The notes under the pieces were generated by a model. The model ran no database searches and was not told where the DNA came from. It worked only from the letters and a program-made list of their open reading frames with translations. Shown here one piece after another: positions 28,116-36,519 of a DNA stretch of 64,000 nt. Origin of the DNA: Meridianimarinicoccus roseus (GTDB lineage: Bacteria; Pseudomonadota; Alphaproteobacteria; Rhodobacterales; Rhodobacteraceae); assembly GCF_003172915.1 (NCBI RefSeq), contig NZ_QGKU01000003.1, forward strand, positions 1-64,000, in the 5' to 3' direction. The position numbers and the translations under genes were made by a program. Positions within the stretch are counted from its first letter, which is position 1; each line of letters starts with the position of its first letter.

Positions 28116-29462
28116 TCACGCGTCGCCGCCCCCGGTGATGAGCCGCCGCCGGAGCACGCCCGACACCCAGTCCATGAACATGACCATAAGAACGATCAAA
28201 AAGATGTAATAACTCACTTCTTCCCAGTCCTTTTGGGTGATGATCGCCTGCGTCAGCAGCAGCCCGATCCCGCCGCCTGTGATCGCGCCGATCACGGTCG
28301 CGCTGCGCGTGTTGCTTTCGAGATAATACAGCACCTGGCTGAGCAGCACCGGGGTGACCTGCGGGATCACCCCGAAGCGGTAGCGTTGAAGCGGTTTGGC
28401 ACCCGTGCTCTGCACGCCTTCGATTTGCTTGTCGTCGACATTCTCCAGCGCTTCGCTGAACATCTTGCCGAAGCTGCCGCTGTCGGTGATGAGGATCGCC
28501 AGCGCGCCGGTCATTGGCCCCGGCCCGAAAGCGCGGCTCAGGATGATCGTCCAGATCAGCCCGTCCACTCCGCGCACGAAGTCGAACACGCGGCGGATGG
28601 CGAAACGAACCGCGCTCAGCCGGTTGAAGTTTCGCGCCGCGACGAACGCCATGGGTAGCGCCACGATCGCCGCGCCCATTGTGCCGAGGAACGCCATCAG
28701 GATGGTCTCGAAGATAGCCCATAGCACGTCCTTGTGGCGCCACATCTCGTTGTTCCAGACATCCGATGCGATGGCGGACAGGTTGCTCCGGTCCGGTTCC
28801 ACCCGGTCGCGGCTTAATGCCAGCGAAGCGAGTTCGACCGGCGACTTGCCATGAAAAGGACTGTCCAGCGTGAACCAGAACAGTTCCCAGCCGAAGGAAT
28901 AGCGGTAGACCTCGGCCCGGGCGCGGGTGACGATCGCGCGGCCGCCCTCGCCGGTGATGTCGATGCGCGCGCTGCTGGCGCTGATCCAGTCCGGCAGTGG
29001 GCCGGGGGGCGTTTCCAGGATGATCTCGCGGCCCTCGACCCGCACAAGGATGTCGCCGTAATCCGGCACCGAATAGACCAGCGATGCGCCGTCTATCACG
29101 GCGCTTTCGCCGTCGGTGAGCGCGATGCGCGCGGTATCGGGCCCGGTCATAGTGACGAAGTCTGGGGTCATGCCTTCGGGGTAGGTACCCTTGCGCTCGC
29201 CCTCCACGGCGATGCTGGTGCCGCCGTTGCGGTTGTCGTGGGTGATGTGCGTCTTGTAGCTGTAGCTGTCGGCCACCAGCACGGCCGCGTTGTCCATGCG
29301 CGCGCGTTCGGCAAGGCCGGGAAGGTCGAAGGCGAAGAACACGTAGGTGAAATAGGCCAGGAGGACGGCCGGAACGGCGAAGGCTGCGATGCGCTTGCCG
29401 CGAAACAGCGTGTCGATGTCCCGGCGCAGGTCGGTGGTGACGCCGCTGTCGGTGATGGTCAT
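28116..29462 (-). CDS. phnE: Phosphonate ABC transporter permease, long form (PhnE2)
   Basis: Second permease of the phosphonate importer, 448 aa, far longer than the usual 260-290. TM1 lies at about residues 27-48. A polar segment of about 180 residues follows (roughly 50-235, including SYSYKTHITHDNRNGGTS). Then comes a standard PhnE core with TMs from about 245 and the EAA loop ALENVDDKQIEGVQSTGAKPLQRYRFGVIPQ. The insertion is predicted periplasmic. It starts 3 bp after the phnE1 stop. It pairs with PhnE1 as a heterodimer energised by PhnC. Confidence 0.92.
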   Translation of the reverse strand: MTITDSGVTTDLRRDIDTLFRGKRIAAFAVPAVLLAYFTYVFFAFDLPGLAERARMDNAAVLVADSYSYKTHITHDNRNGGTSIAVEGERKGTYPEGMTPDFVTMTGPDTARIALTDGESAVIDGASLVYSVPDYGDILVRVEGREIILETPPGPLPDWISASSARIDITGEGGRAIVTRARAEVYRYSFGWELFWFTLDSPFHGKSPVELASLALSRDRVEPDRSNLSAIASDVWNNEMWRHKDVLWAIFETILMAFLGTMGAAIVALPMAFVAARNFNRLSAVRFAIRRVFDFVRGVDGLIWTIILSRAFGPGPMTGALAILITDSGSFGKMFSEALENVDDKQIEGVQSTGAKPLQRYRFGVIPQVTPVLLSQVLYYLESNTRSATVIGAITGGGIGLLLTQAIITQKDWEEVSYYIFLIVLMVMFMDWVSGVLRRRLITGGGDA

Positions 29463-29465
29463 GTC

Positions 29466-30335
29466 TCAGCCCCTTCCCACAAGCTTGTTGCGGTAGTGGT
29501 CGGATAACTGGTCGAAGAACACGATGGTCAGGAACAGCAGCAGGAAGATCGCCGCGACCTCGTCATAGCGACCCTGCCCCCACGAGAACGCGTTCTTCAG
29601 ATCGTAGCCGATCCCGCCCGATCCCACGAAGCCGAGGATGGCGGAGGCCCGGATGTTGATCTCGAACCGCAGCAGCGCATAGCTGAGGTAGTTTGGCGCG
29701 ACCTGCGGGATAACACCCAGCCACATCCGCTGCGTCCACGTCGCCCCGACCGAGGCGAGTCCCTCCACCGGCTTCAGACTGGCATTCTCGTTCACTTCCG
29801 AGAAAAGCTTGCCAAGCGCGCCGACCGTGTGGATCGCGATGGCGATCATGGCCGGAACCGGGCCGCCGCCCAGAATGAAGATCAGCACCAGCGCGATCAC
29901 GATCTCGGGCACCGCGCGCATCACGTCCATGGCACGGCGCACCGGGCTGATCAGCGCCGGAAACTTGGCCAGCCCGCGCGTGGCCAGCAGTGACAGGATC
30001 ACCGCAAGGATCGCGCCCAGCAGCGTGGCCGCCGCCGCGATGTTCAGCGTCTCGATAAGCGAGGGCAGGAATTCGATCATAAGTCCGGGCAGGAGTGCCG
30101 CCTTCTCGCGCGCCTCGGCCACGACCTCGCCGGGAAACTGGAAGATGTTGAGGATACCGTCCCAGAACCCGCCCGCGTTGCGGCTGTCGGCCAACATGAA
30201 GCCCGATGTCATCAGCGCGACGAACACGATCAGCAGGATGCCGCCATACATCCGCTTGGTCCGAGCCATCGCGAGGTAAGCGTCGCGGATCGTGTCGGTG
30301 TCGCCATGTGCGCTGCCCAATGACAGGTCGGCCAT
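29466..30335 (-). CDS. phnE: Phosphonate ABC transporter permease PhnE1
   Basis: A 289-aa inner-membrane permease with TMs at about 30-50, 95-120, 135-160 and two or three further segments. It carries the PhnE-family coupling motif EVNENASLKPVEGLASVGATWTQR. The C-terminal segment IRASAILGFVGSGGIGYDL is the conserved family end. It follows phnD across a 69-bp gap holding a strong hairpin and precedes phnE2 by 3 bp. Confidence 0.93.
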   Translation of the reverse strand: MADLSLGSAHGDTDTIRDAYLAMARTKRMYGGILLIVFVALMTSGFMLADSRNAGGFWDGILNIFQFPGEVVAEAREKAALLPGLMIEFLPSLIETLNIAAAATLLGAILAVILSLLATRGLAKFPALISPVRRAMDVMRAVPEIVIALVLIFILGGGPVPAMIAIAIHTVGALGKLFSEVNENASLKPVEGLASVGATWTQRMWLGVIPQVAPNYLSYALLRFEINIRASAILGFVGSGGIGYDLKNAFSWGQGRYDEVAAIFLLLFLTIVFFDQLSDHYRNKLVGRG

Positions 30336-30361
30336 GTTTCGGTGCCCCTCGGAAAGGAAAG

Positions 30362-30386
30362 GGCCGGCCCCAGGAAGGGACCGGCC
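30362..30386 (-). terminator. Intercistronic hairpin after phnD
   Basis: GGCCGG (30362-30367) pairs with CCGGCC (30381-30386), extended by three more G-C pairs after one mismatch, around an AGGAA loop. It lies 18 nt after the phnD stop. On the minus strand it is followed by CTTTCCTTTCC, so it could be a weak terminator/attenuator or a 3'-end stabiliser for phnD mRNA ahead of phnE1. Confidence 0.55.
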
Positions 30387-30404
30387 AGATGCAGTTGCGT
30401 CAGA

Positions 30405-31304
30405 TCACATCTTCGACTTGCGCGCGTCGATGATCGACAGGTAGGCGTCGTGATTGATCGGCATCAGGCCAAGCGCCTCGCCGGCCATGAAGTTGTAGGC
30501 GCAGTCGGGATCCATGGCCGGCATCGAGGCCAGCATCGCGACCATGTCGAGCTTGACGCGCTCGGGCAGCGCTTTGCGCAGCACAACCGGGCCTTCCGGG
30601 ATCGGCTTGGATTTCCAGATCTCGACCAGTTCGTTCATGTCAACGAGGCCGGCGTCTGACGCCTTGCGCAGCGCGCCCGAGTTGTACCCGTCTTCCCATG
30701 CGCCAAGACCGTCGGCCCAGGTCACACCCCCGTCCACATCGCCGTTGGCGACCGCGACGATGGTTTGTTCGTGGCCGCCAGTGAACTTGACCTCACCGAA
30801 ATAGTCGCCCGACTCCATGCTCGCGCCGGTGGTCTGCGGGATCTCGATGGAGGGGATCAGGTAGCCGGAGGTCGAGTTCGGGTCGCCGAAGCCGAAGACT
30901 TTGCCCTGCATGCCTTCGAGCGAAGTGATGCCACTGTCCTTTCGGGCGAAACCGATGGAATGATAGCCGTAGGATCCGTCCACGTTGACCTTGACCAGCA
31001 CCGGTTCGACCGCTTCCGCATCGGTCAGATAGGTCTTTGCGTAGGCCGATGCGCCCAGCCACGCCATGTCGATGCTGCCGCCCAGAAGACCCTGGATCAC
31101 GCCGTCATAGTCGGCCGGGGTGAACAGCTTGGTCGGAACGCCAAGCAGTTCCTCGGTAGCGGCGCGCACGCACTCGTTGGACGTCATGCGATCCTGCGCG
31201 TTCTCCCCGCCGAGGATGCCTATGCGGAATTCAGTGATGTCCTGCGCCATCGCGGGGGCGGTCAGCGCGGTCGTGGCCAGAACGGCGGCGAAGATTGCTT
31301 TCAT
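30405..31304 (-). CDS. phnD: Phosphonate ABC transporter substrate-binding protein PhnD
   Basis: A 299-aa periplasmic binding protein. Signal peptide MKAIFAAVLATTALTAPAMA is cleaved before QDITEFRIGILGGENAQDR. The family features GVPTKLFTPADYDGVIQGLLGG, the WLGASAYAK strand and FGFGDPNSTSGYLIPS (phosphonate-binding loop region) are all visible. It binds phosphonate in the periplasm and delivers it to PhnE1/E2. A GGAGAGAGACC stretch precedes the ATG, and it is followed by the hairpin at 30362-30386. Confidence 0.95.
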   Translation of the reverse strand: MKAIFAAVLATTALTAPAMAQDITEFRIGILGGENAQDRMTSNECVRAATEELLGVPTKLFTPADYDGVIQGLLGGSIDMAWLGASAYAKTYLTDAEAVEPVLVKVNVDGSYGYHSIGFARKDSGITSLEGMQGKVFGFGDPNSTSGYLIPSIEIPQTTGASMESGDYFGEVKFTGGHEQTIVAVANGDVDGGVTWADGLGAWEDGYNSGALRKASDAGLVDMNELVEIWKSKPIPEGPVVLRKALPERVKLDMVAMLASMPAMDPDCAYNFMAGEALGLMPINHDAYLSIIDARKSKM

Positions 31305-31366
31305 GGTCTCTCTCCAGGTTGGACTTCCGACCGATGGCCGGGGTGGTTGAAAAGGGGGGGCGGGTG

Positions 31367-32188
31367 TCAGATCGCGGCCTGCGCCGGGCGCAACATGGCG
31401 CCTGCGTCGTCCAGCGCCTCGATCGAGGTCGAGGTCGCCGCTTCGGAGAACCCGGCGTCGGCACCGTAGATGTCGCGCGCCACGCCCGTGGTCAGCTGCG
31501 CGGGCGTGCCGTCGAACACGACGCGGCCCTCGCGCATTCCGATCACGCGGTCACAATAGCGCCGTGCGGTATCGAGGGTGTGCAGGTTCGCGATCACCAT
31601 GCGCCCGTCCTCGTCATGGATGCGGCGCAGCGCGTCCATGACAATCTGTGCGTTCATCGGATCGAGGCTGGCGATCGGTTCGTCGGCGAGGATGATCTTG
31701 GGATCCTGCATCAGTGCTCGGGCGATCGCGACGCGCTGCTGCTGGCCGCCGGACAGCGCCTCGGCCCGCTTTGGGGCCTGCGCGGCGATGCCAAGCCTAT
31801 CAAGGATGTCGATGGCTCGGTGGATGTCCTCGCGCGGATAGAGGTTGAACATCGTTGCCAGCGTGGAGCGGCGGTTCAGAGTGCCATGGAGCACATTGCT
31901 GACCACATCCATCCGCGGCACGAGGTTGAACTGCTGGAAGATCATCGCACATTGGCCCTGCCAGGCCCGGCGTGCGCCGCCGCGCAGGGCGGTCACGTCC
32001 TGTCCCTCGAACAGGACATGCCCCTCGGTCGCGTCGGATAGTCGGTTCACCATGCGCAGAAGCGTGGACTTGCCCGCGCCAGAGGCGCCGATGATCCCGA
32101 TCATGGCAGGTTTCGGGAAGGTCAAGCTTACCGCGTCGACTGCGGTGTTACCCTTGAAGCGTTTCGTCAGGCGGTCGAATGTCAGCAT
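31367..32188 (-). CDS. phnC: Phosphonate ABC transporter ATP-binding protein PhnC
   Basis: A 273-aa ATPase with Walker [10 protein letters not shown] (residues 34-42), Q-loop [14 protein letters not shown], signature [15 protein letters not shown] and Walker B IILADEP followed by IASLDP. The [20 protein letters not shown] segment is a PhnC hallmark. It is the first gene of phnC-D-E1-E2-acetyltransferase. Promoter elements should lie in 32189-32347. Confidence 0.95.
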   Translation of the reverse strand: MLTFDRLTKRFKGNTAVDAVSLTFPKPAMIGIIGASGAGKSTLLRMVNRLSDATEGHVLFEGQDVTALRGGARRAWQGQCAMIFQQFNLVPRMDVVSNVLHGTLNRRSTLATMFNLYPREDIHRAIDILDRLGIAAQAPKRAEALSGGQQQRVAIARALMQDPKIILADEPIASLDPMNAQIVMDALRRIHDEDGRMVIANLHTLDTARRYCDRVIGMREGRVVFDGTPAQLTTGVARDIYGADAGFSEAATSTSIEALDDAGAMLRPAQAAI

Positions 32189-32347
32189 CTGGCCCCCGCT
32201 GTTTCATCGAGCGGGTATCCCGGCCTGCCGACCGTTTTGTGTCAGGTGCGTAACTGTTTTGTAAAATTGCACCGTGACGTCGCGGGGGCGTCTGCCAACG
32301 GTTGCGGGCCCCTCGCTTGCGCGGCAATCCGGCCAGCGGGGCGGCAC
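32189..32347 (-). promoter_or_regulatory. phnC upstream region with inverted repeat around an AT tract
   Basis: The leader of phnC contains one AT-rich island flanked by an inverted repeat, GGTGC (32245-32249) and GCACC (32269-32273), with GTAACTGTTTTGTAAAATT between. I could not find a clean PHO box (paired CTGTCAT-like half-sites) here, so PhoB control cannot be asserted from sequence alone. Confidence 0.3.
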
Positions 32348-32372
32348 GGCCTGCCCGGATAGCAGGCAGGCC
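32348..32372 (-). terminator. Terminator-like stem after putA
   Basis: GGCCTGCC (32348-32355) and GGCAGGCC (32365-32372) form a perfect 8-bp stem with a 9-nt loop, 31 nt past the putA stop. No T-run follows on the minus strand, so Rho-dependent ending or simple mRNA protection is equally possible. Confidence 0.4.
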
Positions 32373-32403
32373 GACGCATCTTGGTGCGGTTCGCGAAAGC
32401 GGA

Positions 32404-35400
32404 TCAGCCGCCTGCTGCAGCCAGCAGGCTTGCGTTGCCGCCCGCCGCCGTGGTGTCGATGCAGACATGGCGTTCCACGAGGCAGCGTTCGGCCAGATCG
32501 TCCTCGGCCAGAAGCGGCAGGATCGCGCCGTCGCGGCCTGCAAGCGCGCGGCGCGCCGCGGCCAAATCCTCCGGGCCGGACCACAGCGCCACCGCGTGGA
32601 ACCCCTGCAGCCGCCCCAGTGCCGCCCGGTCCAGCACGCCGTCCACCGACAGCGGCCCGGTCGCCCCCGGCACGACGATGACCGCGCGGCAGCCGTTTCC
32701 GCGCGCCACGCGCGCCTGCTCTGCGGCCGCGTCGCGGCTTGGCCCCAGGCACAGCACGACGCCGCGGCCATAGACCGAGAAGCGGTTGCTTTCGCCGGTC
32801 GGGCCGGGCAGCGAGACGCTGCTCAGCGCGCCGGGTTGCGCGCCGCCCGCTGCGTCAATGGCCGCCTGCACCGCCGCCTCGTCCGCGCTGTGCCCGTCCA
32901 GCGGATCGAGCCGCCGCGTGGCGGGCTTGGTGAATCGTGCCACGTAGGCCGGGCCCCCGGCCTTGGGGCCAGTGCCGGACATGCCTTCGCCGCCGAATGG
33001 CTGACTGCCGACTATGGCCCCGATCTGGTTGCGGTTGACGTAGATGTTGCCAACGCGCAGCGCCTCGGTCACTTCCGCGACACGGTCGTCGATGCGCGAA
33101 TGGATGCCGAAGGTCAGCCCGAAGCCCGACCCGTTGATCGCCGCCAGCACTTTTTGCATATCGCGCGCCTTGTAGGTGGCGACGTGGAGCACCGGGCCGA
33201 AGATCTCGCGGTCCATGTCTTGCAGGCCGCGTACCTTGATGACGGTCGGGGCGATGAAGGTGCCGGCACTGGGCACGGACAGTTCCTTCAGCACCCGTCC
33301 CTCGGCGCGCGCGGCGTCGATATAGGCGGCGATGTCGTCTCGTGCAGTTTCGGTGATGACAGGGCCGATATCGGTCGCAAGGTCCCACGGGTCGCCCAGC
33401 TTCAATTCGTCCATTGCTCCGTAGAGCATCTTCAGAACGGTGTCCGCCACGTCCTCTTGGACGTAGAGGCAGCGCAGCGCCGAACAGCGCTGCCCGGCCG
33501 ACTGGAATGCGCTTGCGAGGATGTCGCGCACCGCCTGTTCCGGCAAAGCGGTGCTGTCCACGATCATCGCATTCAGTCCGCCAGTTTCGGCGACCAGCGG
33601 CGCTGTAGGCGCCATCTTGTCGGCCATCGCGCGGTTGATCCCCTGCGCCGTTGCGGTTGAGCCGGTGAAGCACACGCCTGAAACGCGGGAATCCGAAGTG
33701 ATCGCCGCCCCCACGGTCTTGCCTGTACCCGGCAGCAGCTGCAACGCGCTGCGCGGCACACCCGCATCATGCAGGCAGGCCACCGCCAGTTGCGCGGTCA
33801 GCGCCGTGGGTTCTGCCGGCTTGGCCAGCACCCCGTTGCCTGCCGCAAGGCAAGCAGCGATCTGCCCCGTGAAGATCGCCAGCGGGAAGTTCCAGGGCGA
33901 AACGCAGGCCATCACGCCGCGCGCCGGGGCATCCAGTTCGCGCCCCCGCGCCGCGTAATAGCGCAGAAAATCCACAGCTTCACGCAACTCGCCGATGGCG
34001 TCGGCCTGCGTCTTGCCGGCCTCGCGGCACAGCACCGCGAAAAGCTCGCCGAAGCGTTCTTCCATCAGTTCGGAGGCGCGTGTCAGCGCCGCCGCCCGCT
34101 CCCCGGCCGGGGCCTTCCAGGCCTCGGCCGCCGCCAGTGCGTTCTCCACGTCATCGGGACTGGCCTCTGTTACGCGGCCGACAAGATCGTCCGGGCGGGC
34201 CGGGTTGCGCACCTCGTGCTCCGTGCCGCCCCCCGACGCGGCGGCCGCCGCCAGCACCGGCCCGGCCGACCATGTCGCGCGCGCGAAGTCACCCCGCGCC
34301 GCGTCGATTTCGCCGGTGTCCAACATGTCCCGCAAGTTCCAGCCGCGCGAATTGCGCCGCTCCGTGCCATAAAGGTCCGCCGGGGCCAGCACGGCGCGGT
34401 TGTTTCCGCCACGGTCGAAGGCGACAAACGGGTCGGCAGCGACTGTTTCGGGGGGCACGTTCTCGTCCACGATCTGATTCACGAAGCTGCTGTTCGCCCC
34501 GTTCTCCAGGAGTCGTCGAACCAGATAGGCCAGCAGGTCGCGATGTGCCCCCACCGGCGCATAGATCCGGCAGCGCGCGCCCGCGTTCTTGATCACGAGG
34601 TCATGCAGCGCCGCACCCATCCCGTGCAGGCGCTGGAACTCGAACCGCTCACGGTCGGTCCCGGCCAGTTCCAGGACCGCCGCAACAGTATGCGCGTTAT
34701 GGGTGGCGAACTGCGGATAGATCCGGTCGGTGCGGTCCAGCAGCTTTTCGGCGCACAGAATGTAGTGCACGTCCGTCGCTTCCTTGCGCTGGAAGACGGG
34801 AAAGCCTTGCAGTCCTTCGACCTGCGCGCGCTTGATCTCTGTGTCCCAGTACGCACCCTTGACCAGTCGCACCATGATCTTGCGGTCCAGCCGTTCGGCC
34901 AGCGCATAGAGCCAGTCGATCACGTGGCCCGCGCGCTTGCCATAGGCCTGCACCACAACGCCGAAACCGTCCCAGCCGGAAAGGCTGTCATCCGCCAGCA
35001 CGGCCTCGATCACATCGAGCGAGATATCGAGGCGGTCCGCCTCCTCTGCGTCGATGTTCAGTCCCATGCCCGCCTCGCGCGCCATCCTTGCCAGCGCCAG
35101 CGTGCGCGGCACCAGTTCGGCCATGACGCGGTCGCGCTGCATCTCGTCATAGCGCGGGTGCAGAGCCGACAGCTTGATCGAGATGCCGGGGTTGCGCCGC
35201 GTGTCCTTGGACTTGCATTCCGCCGCCAGCTTCCTGATCGCCCCGGCATAGGCATCGTAGAAATCCTGCGCGTCATGGGCGGTCAGCGCAGCTTCGCCCA
35301 GCATGTCGTAGCTGTAGGTGTAGCCCTTCTTCTGCATTTCGTGGCCCCGCGCGACGGCTTTCTCGATGGTCTCGCCCAGAACGAACTGTGCGCCCATCTC

Positions 35401-35889
35401 GCGCATGGCGCGGCCTACGGCGGTGCGGATCACCGGTTCGCCGAGGCGCCGCACGGCGCCGCGCAGCGTCTGCGCCATGCCGGTGCCGTCCTTGAGCACC
35501 TTGCCGGTCAGCATCAACCCCCAGGTCGCGGCATTGACCAGAGAAGACGACGAATGCCCAAGGTGGGTGCCCCATTCGCTGGGGGCGATCTTGTCCTCGA
35601 TCAGTGCGTCGATCGTGTCGGCATCGGGAACGCGCAGAAGCGCCTCGGCAAGGCACATCAGTGCGACGCCTTCCTCGGTGGACAGACCATACTCGGCAAG
35701 GAACACTTCCATCAGGCCGGGGCGGCTGTCGTTTCGGATGCCTTGGACCAGCGTGACGGCGCGCTTGTGCGTGGCGTCGCGCAGGGCCGCGTCGAAGCGC
35801 GTGGCGGGCCTGATCGCGGCGATCACGTCGGCGTCGGAAGCGAGCGTCTGGCGACGCATGGACTGGCGGATCGTTTCAAGCTCGGTCAT
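32404..35889 (-). CDS. putA: Bifunctional proline dehydrogenase / L-glutamate-gamma-semialdehyde dehydrogenase PutA
   Basis: A 1,161-aa two-domain enzyme oxidising proline to glutamate. The proline dehydrogenase half (about residues 150-470) contains TYSYDMLGEAALT, IMVRLVKGAYWDTEIKRAQ and YAPVGAHRDLLAYLVRRLLENG. The aldehyde dehydrogenase half (about 550-1,010) contains CVSPWNFPLAIFTGQ, CFTGSTATAQGINRA, VAETGGLNAMIVDS (catalytic Glu) and SAFQSAGQRCSALRC (catalytic Cys). The N-terminus starts directly in the alpha-helical arm and has no ribbon-helix-helix domain, so it is not a self-regulating PutA; control probably comes from the divergent Lrp-type regulator. About 150 C-terminal residues follow the ALDH core, as in longer PutA types. 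Confidence 0.96.
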   Translation of the reverse strand: MTELETIRQSMRRQTLASDADVIAAIRPATRFDAALRDATHKRAVTLVQGIRNDSRPGLMEVFLAEYGLSTEEGVALMCLAEALLRVPDADTIDALIEDKIAPSEWGTHLGHSSSSLVNAATWGLMLTGKVLKDGTGMAQTLRGAVRRLGEPVIRTAVGRAMREMGAQFVLGETIEKAVARGHEMQKKGYTYSYDMLGEAALTAHDAQDFYDAYAGAIRKLAAECKSKDTRRNPGISIKLSALHPRYDEMQRDRVMAELVPRTLALARMAREAGMGLNIDAEEADRLDISLDVIEAVLADDSLSGWDGFGVVVQAYGKRAGHVIDWLYALAERLDRKIMVRLVKGAYWDTEIKRAQVEGLQGFPVFQRKEATDVHYILCAEKLLDRTDRIYPQFATHNAHTVAAVLELAGTDRERFEFQRLHGMGAALHDLVIKNAGARCRIYAPVGAHRDLLAYLVRRLLENGANSSFVNQIVDENVPPETVAADPFVAFDRGGNNRAVLAPADLYGTERRNSRGWNLRDMLDTGEIDAARGDFARATWSAGPVLAAAAASGGGTEHEVRNPARPDDLVGRVTEASPDDVENALAAAEAWKAPAGERAAALTRASELMEERFGELFAVLCREAGKTQADAIGELREAVDFLRYYAARGRELDAPARGVMACVSPWNFPLAIFTGQIAACLAAGNGVLAKPAEPTALTAQLAVACLHDAGVPRSALQLLPGTGKTVGAAITSDSRVSGVCFTGSTATAQGINRAMADKMAPTAPLVAETGGLNAMIVDSTALPEQAVRDILASAFQSAGQRCSALRCLYVQEDVADTVLKMLYGAMDELKLGDPWDLATDIGPVITETARDDIAAYIDAARAEGRVLKELSVPSAGTFIAPTVIKVRGLQDMDREIFGPVLHVATYKARDMQKVLAAINGSGFGLTFGIHSRIDDRVAEVTEALRVGNIYVNRNQIGAIVGSQPFGGEGMSGTGPKAGGPAYVARFTKPATRRLDPLDGHSADEAAVQAAIDAAGGAQPGALSSVSLPGPTGESNRFSVYGRGVVLCLGPSRDAAAEQARVARGNGCRAVIVVPGATGPLSVDGVLDRAALGRLQGFHAVALWSGPEDLAAARRALAGRDGAILPLLAEDDLAERCLVERHVCIDTTAAGGNASLLAAAGG

Positions 35890-36017
35890 GGCGCAACTCC
35901 TGCGGTGGCTCTGGGCTCTCTACACCTGCTTGCCAAAGTCTGTCCGACCGAAGATAGTCAAAATGCAGTCCGATCACGTCGGATTTATGACTTACTAAAG
36001 GTCAAACGCCCATAAAA
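35890..36017. promoter_or_regulatory. putA-putR divergent control region
   Basis: The 128-bp gap between the divergent genes holds an inverted repeat, TCCGATCACGTCGGA (35969-35983; 5-bp arms, 5-bp centre), next to an AT-rich stretch leading into the regulator. Lrp/AsnC proteins bind such loosely palindromic sites, so this is a candidate PutR operator. Confidence 0.4.
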
Positions 36018-36479
36018 ATGGAAAATCGCAAACAAATCGACCAGTACGACCGCCGGATCCTGGATGAGCTGACCCGCGACGGGCGGGTGTCGGTCACGGA
36101 ACTGGCGCGCCGGGTGGGCCTGTCGAAAAGCCCGGCGCAGGTGCGGATGCAGCGGCTGATCGCCGAAGGCTACATCCTAGGTTTCTCGGCCATGCTGGAC
36201 CAGGCGCGGCTCGGACGCAACCATGTCGCCTTCGTGGAGGTAAAACTGACCGACACCACGGAACCGGCGCTGCGCGCGTTCAACGCCGCCGTGCGCGCGA
36301 TTCCGGAAATCGAGCAGTGCCACATGATCGCGGGCGCGTTCGACTACCTGCTGAAGGTACGCACCAGCGATATCGGCAGTTACCGGATGATACTGGGCGA
36401 ACAGATCTCCAGCCTGCCGCATGTCGGCAGCACCTCGACCCATGTGTCGATGGAGTCGGTGAAGGACCAGACTCTCTGA
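36018..36479 (+). CDS. putR: Lrp/AsnC-family regulator, probable proline-responsive PutR
   Basis: A 153-aa regulator with an N-terminal helix-turn-helix (DRRILDELTRDGRVSVTELA, then RRVGLSKSPAQVRMQRL) and a C-terminal RAM/AsnC ligand domain (HVAFVEVKL; IEQCHMIAGAFDYLLKVRTSD). Divergent Lrp-type activators of putA, needed for proline induction, are known in alphaproteobacteria, and this gene sits in exactly that arrangement. The symbol is given on context and family. Confidence 0.88.
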   Translation: MENRKQIDQYDRRILDELTRDGRVSVTELARRVGLSKSPAQVRMQRLIAEGYILGFSAMLDQARLGRNHVAFVEVKLTDTTEPALRAFNAAVRAIPEIEQCHMIAGAFDYLLKVRTSDIGSYRMILGEQISSLPHVGSTSTHVSMESVKDQTL

Positions 36480-36519
36480 GCGGCTTGCGCGGCGCGCCGG
36501 TCGTGGCCATGGTGCCGCC

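Noticed and set aside
32189-32403. PHO boxes before phnC, phnG or ugpB
   Set aside because: No paired CTGTCAT-like half-sites at the right spacing were found by eye; a matrix scan would be needed before claiming PhoB control.
33769-36015. A 748-codon plus-strand frame opposite putA, and a 734-codon minus-strand frame (58015-60219) opposite the membrane GDPD
   Set aside because: Both mirror genes with clear catalytic motifs; long antisense frames are expected at this GC content.
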